Shown piece by piece: positions 1-6,901 of a DNA stretch of 17,377 nt. The first letter of the stretch is position 1. Each line of letters opens with the position of its first letter. The stretch is taken from positions 1 to 17,377 of the forward strand of contig CAZMCN010000034.1 of the NCBI GenBank assembly GCA_964564845.1, read 5' to 3'. Origin of the DNA: CAYXPG01 sp964564845 (GTDB lineage Bacteria > Planctomycetota > Phycisphaerae > Sedimentisphaerales > Anaerobacaceae). Under the pieces are notes generated by a model. That model saw only the letters and a list, made by a program, of their open reading frames with translations, was not told the DNA's origin and did no database searches. A program made the translations under genes and the position numbers.

Positions 1-43
1 TATATTCTGCTATAATTGCCCGTGAAATATCAGTTTCCTTCAT
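1..43 (-). CDS. thi4: Thiazole synthase (Thi4 family), N-terminal fragment, runs off the left edge
   Basis: Only the first 14 codons are inside the window. They read MKETDISRAIIAEY from an ATG at 43-41, with an AAGGA ribosome-binding site at 55-51 (7-nt spacing). The 'ISRAII.EY' pattern resembles the N-terminus of archaeal/bacterial Thi4-type ADP-thiazole synthases, which make the thiazole half of thiamine from NAD, glycine and sulfide. The stronger support is context: the gene lies directly downstream of a TPP riboswitch and terminator on the same strand, so it is almost certainly thiamine-related. Another thiamine biosynthesis or transport gene cannot be excluded from 14 residues. Confidence 0.55.
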   Translation of the reverse strand, partial: MKETDISRAIIAEY

Positions 44-73
44 TTTTGCTTCCTTTCTTATTTTGAATTTGAT

Positions 74-100
74 AAAAAAGCACTCCTGTCAAAGGAGTGC
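74..100 (-). terminator. Intrinsic terminator in the thi4 leader (riboswitch expression platform)
   Basis: On the minus strand a perfect hairpin (arms GCACTCCT and AGGAGTGC, extended by one more pair) is followed directly by TTTTTT. It sits between the TPP aptamer and the thi4 start codon, so it is probably the platform that stops transcription when TPP is bound. A competing antiterminator is possible: CGAAGGA at the 3' end of the aptamer can pair with TCCTTTG in the 5' arm and loop of this hairpin. That pairing is inferred by eye. Confidence 0.85.
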
Positions 101-117
101 TTCAATTTTTTTATCCG

Positions 118-251
118 CCTTCCTTCGCAGGTCCTAACCCGAGCAGGTTCATAGGGTCATCCCGCATCAATTGAGCCGGCACTTATGCCCAATTGGTGCC
201 GGATTTCTCAGCTTTGTCCCGATTTGAAAACCGGCACTTAGCTCCCCTGGC
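118..251 (-). promoter_or_regulatory. TPP (thiamine pyrophosphate) riboswitch
   Basis: Read on the minus strand, the THI-element landmarks occur in order: GGGGAGC near 247-241, GCTGAGA at 211-205, ACCC near 156, GAACCTG at 149-143, a small CGGG/CCTG stem, and GCGAAGGA near the 3' end. GCTGAGA and ACCTG...GCG..GG are the pyrimidine- and pyrophosphate-binding cores of the TPP aptamer. Between GCTGAGA and ACCC is an extra perfect 7-bp hairpin, CCGGCAC/GTGCCGG, which fits the optional P3a stem. An extra copy of TAAGTGCCGG occurs just upstream at 240-231, so two P2/P3 pairings can be drawn. It lies between a promoter and a terminator and should repress the downstream thi gene when TPP is plentiful. 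Confidence 0.92.
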
Positions 252-272
252 TTAACCAAATTATAGCTGACT

Positions 273-301
273 ATTATAATAGCTGCCCACATCTGCCACA
301 A
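273..301 (-). promoter_or_regulatory. Sigma70-type promoter for the TPP riboswitch-thi4 transcript
   Basis: On the minus strand TTGTGG (301-296) and a perfect TATAAT (278-273) are separated by 17 nt. Transcription would start near 266, about 15 nt before the riboswitch core. The -35 box matches the consensus only in its first half. The promoter is back to back with the dnaE promoter. Confidence 0.65.
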
Positions 302-344
302 GGATTTTTTATATATCCACTTGATAAATACACATAAAGCCGCC

Positions 345-373
345 TTGACAGAGTGAACTGCAATCGGTATCAT
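345..373 (+). promoter_or_regulatory. Sigma70-type promoter for dnaE and the downstream cluster
   Basis: A perfect TTGACA (345-350), a 17-nt spacer and TATCAT (368-373) precede dnaE. The predicted start near 380 gives a leader of about 30 nt that carries AAGGA at 394-398, 11 nt before the ATG at 410. No other promoter of similar quality was noticed up to metG, so this one may drive much of the cluster. Confidence 0.75.
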
Positions 374-409
374 ATCAGCAGTAATCGTGTTTTAAGGACG
401 GTTTAACTT

Positions 410-3400
410 ATGTCAATCAAAGGGTTTACGCATCTTCATTTGCATAGTCAGTACTCGCTTCTCGACGGTGCAATCAGCTTTGACGGGCTGCTTAAACGAT
501 GCAAAGAGCTCGATATGGACGCTGTTGCAGTTACCGACCACGGCAATATGTTCGGAGCAGTGGAGTTTTACACAAAAGCACTGTCGGCTCATATAAAACC
601 CATCATTGGCATCGAGGCATATGTCGCTCCTGACAGCAGGTTTAACAGGCAAAAAAGCTCCATCAGTGACGCTGCCTATCATTTGATACTTTTGGCCGAA
701 AACAATACCGGCTATCGCAATCTCTTAAAGCTGGCAAGTATTGGCTATACCGAAGGTTTTTACTATCGGCCCAGAATTGACAAGGAAATCCTTGGCGAAC
801 TGAATGAAGGTTTAATTGCCACTTCAGCCTGTTTAAAGGGCGAGCTTGCGGTTCTTTTAGCCAGGGGTGATGAGACTGCCGCCGTTGCCGCTGTTGAAAG
901 TTATATAAAAATATTGGGCACCGACAGGTTCTTCATTGAAATCCAGGACCACGAGGATGAAGACCCTCAAATTCACCAGGCGTTGATAAACCTTGCTAAA
1001 AAAGTGGGTTTAGGGCTGGTTCTGACCAACGATGTGCACTTCCTGAACGAAGACGATTACGAAGCCCACAACTGCTTATGCTGCATAAGCACCGGCAGAG
1101 TCGCCGACGCCCCCGACAGGATGATTTACCCGAGAGATATTTTCCTGAAAAGCCCTGAACAAATGCGGCGGCTTTTTGCCGATGTGCCCGAGGCCTGTGA
1201 CAATACCTTATCTATTGCAGAGCGATGCAATGTCGAGCTTGACTTAAAGAGTCGTCATGCCCCGAGTTTCAAGCCCACCGACGGTTCAAGGGCAGAAGAG
1301 TTCCTGACGAAACTTTGTTATAACAACGCTGAGAAAATCTACGGCCAAATTACAGATGGAATAAAAGCCCGGCTCGACAGGGAGCTGGACGTAATCAAAT
1401 CGAAAGGCTTTGCCAGTTATTTTCTTATTGTCTGGGACATCTGCAGCTACGCACACGAAAACAATATCCCGGTGGGGGCAAGGGGCAGTGCCGTAGGCAC
1501 ACTTGTTGGATATTGCCTTGGGTTGTGCGATGTTGACCCTGTAAAATACGATTTGCTTTTCGAGCGTTTTATGGACCCGCAGCGAAATGAGATGCCGGAT
1601 GTTGATATCGATATTTGCCAAACCAGCCGACCAAAAATCATCGACTATGTCCGCAAAAAGTACGGCCACGTCGCACAAATCATAACCTTTGGAAGGATGA
1701 AGGCCCGTGCCGTCATCCGTGACATCTGCAGGGTCAAAAACGTGCCCTTATCTGAGGCCGACAGATTGGCCAAGCTCGTTCCGGATTCTCTCGGTATTAC
1801 GCTTGATAGGGCGCTCAAAACAGAGCCGAAGTTAAAAGAAGCTTACGAGCAAAGCGAACAAACCCGCGATGTTATTGATATCTGCAAGCGTCTGGAAGGC
1901 CTTGCCCGGCATGCTTCTGTCCACGCCGCCGGCGTTGTCATTGCCGATGAGCCGTTGACAAATTTCATACCGCTTTACAAAGCGCCCGGCTCCGATGATG
2001 ACGATATTGTAACCCAGTACGAAGGCCCGATGGTTGAAAAAGTCGGTCTGTTAAAAATGGATTTTCTCGGGCTGAAGACTCTCAGTGTTCTTGAACGGGC
2101 AAGAAGACTGGTCAGCGATATTCACGGCAAAGATATCGACCTGGGAAAAATCGACCTTGACGACCAAGATGTTTTTGAACTTTTTTCCAGTGGTAGAACA
2201 AAGGGTATTTTTCAATTTGAGTCCGGCGGGATGCAGGACTTGCTGATGAAGATGAGGCCCGACAGAATTGAGGACCTCATCGCCGCCAATGCACTGTATC
2301 GTCCGGGGCCTATGATACTAATCCCTGACTATATCGAGAGAAAACACGGCGTGGAATGGGACCTGCCGCACCCTGTTATGAAGGAAATCCTCGAAGAAAC
2401 ATACGGCATTATGGTCTATCAGGAACAGGTTATGCGAATCTGTTTTTCACTGGGTGACATACCGCTTCGGGAGGCATATACCTTAATCAAGGCAATAAGC
2501 AAAAAGAAGGGCAGAACCATCGCCAGGGAGCGAGAAAGATTCATAACCGGCTGTACGAATAAAGGGCTGACGAAAAACCAGGCAGAGCAGATTTTCGAAT
2601 TTATCGAGCGATTCGCCGGCTATGGCTTCAACAAAAGCCATTCGACCCGCTATGCCTTCATCGCATACCAGACGGCTTATTTGAAAACCCATTGGCCAAT
2701 TGAATTTATGGCCGCCTTGCTGACTTATGAAATGGGCAGCACCGAGAAGGTCGTTGACTATATTGCCGAATGCAACCAAATGGGTATTGAGGTACTGGCG
2801 CCCGATATCAATGAAAGCGGCGTTGATTTTACCCCTCTTTACAAGGGAGTCGGCGATGCTAAAAAGGGTGTAATACGTTTCGGTCTGGCTGCTGTAAAAG
2901 GTGTCGGTGAAAAGGCCGTCGAACAAATCATCGCTTCTCGCAGAGAAGTCGGTCGATTTCACAGCTTGTTCCATTTCTGTGAGAATGTCGATTTAAGGGC
3001 TGCCAATAAGCAGGTTATCGAGGCGCTGATAAAGGCCGGCGCCTTTGACAAGCTCGGCGGTAACCGTGCCCAGATGATGGCGGGACTCGAAAAGGCGATG
3101 CAAATCGGCTCTGAATTACAGGATGATAGGCAAACCGGCCAAATGAACTTCTTTGCCCAAACCTCCGAAGCAGAGTATTCAGAGGACGCTCGGTCGCTTC
3201 CGAAAGTTGACCCCTGGCCGGAGCCGCAAATGCTCGCTTATGAAAAACAGGTGCTGGGTTTTTATGTTACCAGCAACCCGTTAAGCCATTGTGCCGAGAT
3301 GATAAACTTTTATTCCACACTCAACACCTCGCAGTTGGCCGAATACGGCCAGGAGCGTGAAATCGTAATAGGTGGAATGATTACCAAGAAAAGAGAGCAC

Positions 3401-3865
3401 TTGACAAGGAAGGGTAGAAATGCCGGCTCTAAAATGGCCGTCTTCGTACTCGAAGACCTTCAGGGTTCTGTCGAGGTGGTAATGTTCGCTGATGTGCTGA
3501 ACAAATATGCTGATTTGCTTATTGAGGACACGGTTGTTTTTGTCAGAGGCCGGCTTGATTACAGAAGGGAAAAACCCAACATCATTGCCTCGGAGTTGAT
3601 AAAGCTGGACGAGGTCAGGGGAAAGATTGCCTCCAGAATTCAGATTCACCTGGCTGCAGGAGACGTCAGCAAAGAAAAGGTGGCGCTGATAAAAAGCCTC
3701 TGCCAAAGCCACAAAGGCAGAAGTCCCGTTTATGTAGCGGTAACAACCGATAAAGGCCGAGTTTATACAGCCGCCGACAGAGAATTTTCCGTAAACCCGG
3801 ATTTAGATTTTTGCAGAAAAATGAAACAATTAGTCGGAGATGATAATTTCCAACTCGCAAGGTAG
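410..3865 (+). CDS. dnaE: DNA polymerase III subunit alpha
   Basis: This is the catalytic subunit of the replicative polymerase (1151 aa; E. coli DnaE has 1160). The N-terminal PHP domain begins at HLHLHSQYSLLDG. All usual metal ligands appear present: H10, H12, D19, H44, E69, H91, C141, D208 and H210. The family C polymerase palm contains PDVDID (D397, D399) and MDFLGLKTL (D551), matching the E. coli catalytic triad D401/D403/D555. A helix-hairpin-helix region (KGVGEKAVEQI) lies near residue 825. QMNFF at 911-915 matches a beta-clamp-binding motif, and an OB-fold covers roughly 985-1070. The start is set by AAGGA at 394-398. It heads a same-strand series with tmk and holB. The retained PHP ligands suggest intrinsic metal-dependent nuclease (proofreading) activity, unlike E. 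coli DnaE. DnaE-type rather than PolC-type is clear. Confidence 0.98.
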   Translation: MSIKGFTHLHLHSQYSLLDGAISFDGLLKRCKELDMDAVAVTDHGNMFGAVEFYTKALSAHIKPIIGIEAYVAPDSRFNRQKSSISDAAYHLILLAENNTGYRNLLKLASIGYTEGFYYRPRIDKEILGELNEGLIATSACLKGELAVLLARGDETAAVAAVESYIKILGTDRFFIEIQDHEDEDPQIHQALINLAKKVGLGLVLTNDVHFLNEDDYEAHNCLCCISTGRVADAPDRMIYPRDIFLKSPEQMRRLFADVPEACDNTLSIAERCNVELDLKSRHAPSFKPTDGSRAEEFLTKLCYNNAEKIYGQITDGIKARLDRELDVIKSKGFASYFLIVWDICSYAHENNIPVGARGSAVGTLVGYCLGLCDVDPVKYDLLFERFMDPQRNEMPDVDIDICQTSRPKIIDYVRKKYGHVAQIITFGRMKARAVIRDICRVKNVPLSEADRLAKLVPDSLGITLDRALKTEPKLKEAYEQSEQTRDVIDICKRLEGLARHASVHAAGVVIADEPLTNFIPLYKAPGSDDDDIVTQYEGPMVEKVGLLKMDFLGLKTLSVLERARRLVSDIHGKDIDLGKIDLDDQDVFELFSSGRTKGIFQFESGGMQDLLMKMRPDRIEDLIAANALYRPGPMILIPDYIERKHGVEWDLPHPVMKEILEETYGIMVYQEQVMRICFSLGDIPLREAYTLIKAISKKKGRTIARERERFITGCTNKGLTKNQAEQIFEFIERFAGYGFNKSHSTRYAFIAYQTAYLKTHWPIEFMAALLTYEMGSTEKVVDYIAECNQMGIEVLAPDINESGVDFTPLYKGVGDAKKGVIRFGLAAVKGVGEKAVEQIIASRREVGRFHSLFHFCENVDLRAANKQVIEALIKAGAFDKLGGNRAQMMAGLEKAMQIGSELQDDRQTGQMNFFAQTSEAEYSEDARSLPKVDPWPEPQMLAYEKQVLGFYVTSNPLSHCAEMINFYSTLNTSQLAEYGQEREIVIGGMITKKREHLTRKGRNAGSKMAVFVLEDLQGSVEVVMFADVLNKYADLLIEDTVVFVRGRLDYRREKPNIIASELIKLDEVRGKIASRIQIHLAAGDVSKEKVALIKSLCQSHKGRSPVYVAVTTDKGRVYTAADREFSVNPDLDFCRKMKQLVGDDNFQLAR

Positions 3866-3938
3866 GATTTTGAAATGTAATAATAAGACCTGCCGCATTG
3901 TCGGTTACAATTATTGACTATTGAGAGGAGCAGCAATT

Positions 3939-4562
3939 TTGGATAGTAGGTTTTCAGGCAAATTTATTGTACTTGACGGTCCGGACGGCTGTGGTAAGAC
4001 TACGCAGGCCCAGCGTCTGGCCCAATGGTTCCAGCAACAGGGCGTCGCTGTTGAAATCTTTCGAGACCCCGGTGCTACGGCTATTGGCGAGAAAATTCGA
4101 CAAATCCTACTGAATCCTGAACATCTCAAGATGAATACCCACACCGAGTTATTGTTGTATATGGCTGCAAGGGCGCAGCTTTTGGCTCAAAAGCTAGCAC
4201 CCGCTTTGCAGGCAGGTAAATGTGTGGTACTTGACAGATGGCTTTCGAGCACGTGTGCCTATCAGGGCTATGCAGGTGGATTCGGTATGGACAAGGTCAT
4301 AAAAATCGCAACCGATTCTCTCGAAAGGCCCTGGCCTGATTTGACCATCATCCTTGACGTTGACCTCGAAACCGGCTCAAGGAGATTGAACCGCAAGCTC
4401 GACAGAATGGAGCAAAAGGGTAACCAGTATCACCAAAAGGTCCGCGAGGGATTTTTAAAACTCGCTCAACAGCGTAAGGATTTTGCCGTTGTGGATGCCA
4501 ACAAAGATATTGAAACCGTACACAAGAAAATAATAGAAATTACCAAAGAGGTGTTTTTGTAG
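3939..4562 (+). CDS. tmk: Thymidylate kinase (dTMP kinase)
   Basis: It phosphorylates dTMP to dTDP with ATP in dTTP synthesis. The P-loop GPDGCGKTT lies at residues 14-22. FRDPGATAIGEKIR corresponds to the family's REPGGT...GE..R element, and DRWLSSTCAYQG to the DRxxxS substrate-binding motif. The length of 207 aa is normal. The reading frame opens at a TTG at 3921, but GAGAGGAG at 3923-3930 sits 8 nt before a second in-frame TTG at 3939, which I take as the start; no ATG precedes the P-loop. The gene begins 73 nt after dnaE and is followed 40 nt later by holB, a pairing with the clamp loader seen in many bacteria. Confidence 0.95.
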   Translation: MDSRFSGKFIVLDGPDGCGKTTQAQRLAQWFQQQGVAVEIFRDPGATAIGEKIRQILLNPEHLKMNTHTELLLYMAARAQLLAQKLAPALQAGKCVVLDRWLSSTCAYQGYAGGFGMDKVIKIATDSLERPWPDLTIILDVDLETGSRRLNRKLDRMEQKGNQYHQKVREGFLKLAQQRKDFAVVDANKDIETVHKKIIEITKEVFL

Positions 4563-4602
4563 TTTTGGAATCTTTTTGTGTTTACGGGGGCCAATCTAAA
4601 TT

Positions 4603-5727
4603 ATGTCGCTTAAGGAAATATTTTGTCAGGACAAAGCGATTGGCATTTTGCAAAGGGCTTTTGCCAGCGGCAGGATGCCGCACGCATACATTTTTTCCGG
4701 TCTGGAGGGCGTTGGGAAATTCAAGACCGCCTGGGAGCTGTCTAAACTGCTGCTTTGCAAAGAGCCTGTTAAAGAAAAGACCGGCTCCGGCGAATTTGCC
4801 GACAGTTGCGGACGATGCGAGTCCTGCAAATTGTTCGAGGCCGGCTCGCATCCCGACTTCAACCTTATCTACAAAGAGCTGCTCGAATTTACGAAAGATA
4901 ATAAAGGCAAAAAAACACCTGTTGATTTGCCGAAAGATGTTGTCCGAGAGTTTCTAATCGACAAAGTATCGATGCGGCCGACCCTCTCAAAAAGCAAGGT
5001 CTTTGTCGTCAGCGAAGCCGAAAGACTCAACGCCTTTTCTCAGAACTCACTGCTGAAGGTTTTGGAGGAACCGCCCGAATACTGCTTTGTTATTTTGCTG
5101 TGCAGCCGGCTGGAAAAGCTGCTGCCAACCACCAAGTCGAGATGTCAGATAATCCGTTTCGCACCAATTGATGAAGAAATAATAATCGGCAAACTCAGGG
5201 AAATGGGCATCGGAGAAAAACAGGCTCAATACTTTGGGCGGCTGGCACAAGGCAGTTTGGGACAGGCCTGCCGGTGGGCGAATCTCGAACTGGCCGATGC
5301 TAATCTTTATCAAATAAAGAAGGATTTGGTCGTATCTGTTTCGAGTTTTGAATATGCCAATGCGCTGGAGCTTGCCCAGCGTTTTTTGGACGAAGGCAAG
5401 AGCATCGCCGCTGCTTGGGCGAAACTCGAGGCCGCCACCAGTAAAACCGATATAAATCGAAGGGCTTCCAAAACTCTCATCAGGATAGTCATATCGGCCC
5501 TGCAAGACGCGATGAGACTTGGACTCGAAGCTGATAAGAATATCATCAATTTTGACCAGAAGGGAAAAATAACAAAGCTCGCTGGGCGTTTTAGTGCCGA
5601 GCAGATAGCGGGAAAAATCAGCAATTGCTACGAGGCATTGCGATGGATTGATGCTTCCGTTAATGAAAAGCTAATTTTCGAACAGTTATTGTTAAATCTT
5701 GCCGTTTCTGATACGATGAAGGTTTAA
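4603..5727 (+). CDS. holB: DNA polymerase III subunit delta prime (clamp loader)
   Basis: This AAA+ subunit of the clamp-loader complex cooperates with DnaX and delta to open the beta clamp (374 aa). Visible features are the N-terminal AAA+ core starting at MPHAYIFSG, a P-loop GLEGVGKFKTA, a zinc-binding cluster SCGRCESC (further Cys in LLC just before), the SLLKVLEEPP segment and the SRC-type motif TTKSRCQ. The P-loop has Phe where ATP-binding members have Thr/Ser, as expected for delta prime subunits that do not hydrolyse ATP; this separates it from DnaX, as does the short C-terminus. A GGGGG ribosome-binding site lies near 4584-4588. It sits between tmk and the PSP1 gene, the order also found around Firmicutes holB. 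Confidence 0.93.
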   Translation: MSLKEIFCQDKAIGILQRAFASGRMPHAYIFSGLEGVGKFKTAWELSKLLLCKEPVKEKTGSGEFADSCGRCESCKLFEAGSHPDFNLIYKELLEFTKDNKGKKTPVDLPKDVVREFLIDKVSMRPTLSKSKVFVVSEAERLNAFSQNSLLKVLEEPPEYCFVILLCSRLEKLLPTTKSRCQIIRFAPIDEEIIIGKLREMGIGEKQAQYFGRLAQGSLGQACRWANLELADANLYQIKKDLVVSVSSFEYANALELAQRFLDEGKSIAAAWAKLEAATSKTDINRRASKTLIRIVISALQDAMRLGLEADKNIINFDQKGKITKLAGRFSAEQIAGKISNCYEALRWIDASVNEKLIFEQLLLNLAVSDTMKV

Positions 5728-5769
5728 GGATGTTGGTATCAAAGTGTATATTAACCTGAGGTAATTGAA

Positions 5770-6885
5770 ATGGCCAAGACCATCTCAACAAAACCCAGAC
5801 AATCAAAAAACAAGAAGTATATGTTGGTCCGCTATGGGCGAATGAACCTTCTGGGCTTCTTTGAGCACCACGAGATGAATATACCTAAAGTGCCCACTCG
5901 GGTTGTAGTCAAAACCGAAAAAGGTCTTGAATTAGGCCATCTTGTGGGCCAGCTCTGCCCTTACAAGGCAGGTCAATTCAGGCTTAACCCCGAGCAGGTA
6001 AAAGGATATTTTGACAACAGCAAAATTGAATTTTCCTCCGAACCCGGCGGCAGAGTCATTCGGTATGCAACAGCCGAGGACATCAGCGAAGAAAGACACC
6101 TTAGAAGAATAGCACACGAGGAAATGCAGGCCTGCAGAAAATTCGTTGAAGAGATGGAGCTGCCAATGAAGATAGTCGATGCCGAACACATTTTTGGCGG
6201 AGAAAGGATAATCTTTTATTTTAAGTCGGACGGCAGAGTTGATTTCAGAGAGCTGGTAAAAAAACTCGCTCACGAATATCAAACAAGAATCGAGATGCAC
6301 CAAATCGGCTCGCGGGACGAGGCAAAACTGCTCGGTGATGTAGAAAGCTGCGGACAGGAATGTTGCTGCAGAGGATTTCTCAAAGCGTTGAAACCCGTCA
6401 ATATGAGAATGGCGAAGATGCAGAAGGCGACACTTGACCCTTCAAAAATCTCCGGCTATTGCGGCAGATTGAAGTGCTGTCTGCGATACGAAGACAAAAC
6501 TTATATTGAACTCAAGAAAGCACTGCCGAAAAAGAACACCAAAGTAAAAACCACATTCGGCGAAGGCAAAGTTGTAGATACTCAGATTTTGACGCAGCTT
6601 ATTATGGTGGAACTTGAAGATGCAAGGAGAATCACCGTTCCTCTTGGGGAGCTTGAGATAATTTCACCTCCGCCCAAAAAAGAGAAAGTAAAGGACGATA
6701 CTCCGCAGGACAAAACGCTCGATGATATGCCAAAAGAGGCCCGGCAGCCCGACGCACCGCAGGACAATGGGCCAGCCGATGCTTCAAAGCAGGACAATGG
6801 TCAGGACGATGCTCCGGATAACATACAGCAAAACGATTCACAAAACGATAATAAACACGAGCAAAACAATAATAAACCACCGTAA
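5770..6885 (+). CDS. PSP1 domain protein, RicT/YaaT-like, with low-complexity C-terminal tail
   Basis: The PSP1 domain spans about residues 15-255. The Cys-rich signatures are DVESCGQECCCRGFL (C194, C198-C200) and SGYCGRLKCCLRYE (C231, C236, C237). In Bacillus RicT related cysteines help bind Fe-S clusters in the RicA-RicF-RicT complex, which affects RNA processing and cell-fate phosphorelays; no ricA or ricF is present here. The holB-ricT-metG order matches Firmicutes, supporting family membership. After about residue 298 the protein becomes a hydrophilic tail of some 70 residues dominated by Asp, Gln, Asn, Pro and Lys, with repeated PQD, DDAPD and QDN-like units. Such a tail is absent from typical RicT proteins and is probably disordered. 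The start has GAGG about 9 nt upstream. Its function in this organism is not known. Confidence 0.88.
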   Translation: MAKTISTKPRQSKNKKYMLVRYGRMNLLGFFEHHEMNIPKVPTRVVVKTEKGLELGHLVGQLCPYKAGQFRLNPEQVKGYFDNSKIEFSSEPGGRVIRYATAEDISEERHLRRIAHEEMQACRKFVEEMELPMKIVDAEHIFGGERIIFYFKSDGRVDFRELVKKLAHEYQTRIEMHQIGSRDEAKLLGDVESCGQECCCRGFLKALKPVNMRMAKMQKATLDPSKISGYCGRLKCCLRYEDKTYIELKKALPKKNTKVKTTFGEGKVVDTQILTQLIMVELEDARRITVPLGELEIISPPPKKEKVKDDTPQDKTLDDMPKEARQPDAPQDNGPADASKQDNGQDDAPDNIQQNDSQNDNKHEQNNNKPP

Positions 6886-6901
6886 TCATTAAAGGGGAGA
6901 T

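Noticed and set aside
2483..2974. A 163-codon minus-strand frame inside dnaE, and other long antisense frames
   Set aside because: They overlap conserved polymerase motifs and show no recognisable domain, RBS or context.
3921..4562. Starting tmk at the TTG at 3921
   Set aside because: The SD-like GAGAGGAG (3923-3930) lies after that codon and is well spaced for the TTG at 3939.
4690..4760. HolB as an active ATPase or DnaX paralogue
   Set aside because: The P-loop has Phe in place of the Thr/Ser after Lys, and the protein has delta prime length and signature.
4565..4957. A 130-codon plus-strand frame overlapping the start of holB
   Set aside because: It is Cys/Arg-rich without family resemblance; the overlapping frame encodes a clear delta prime subunit.
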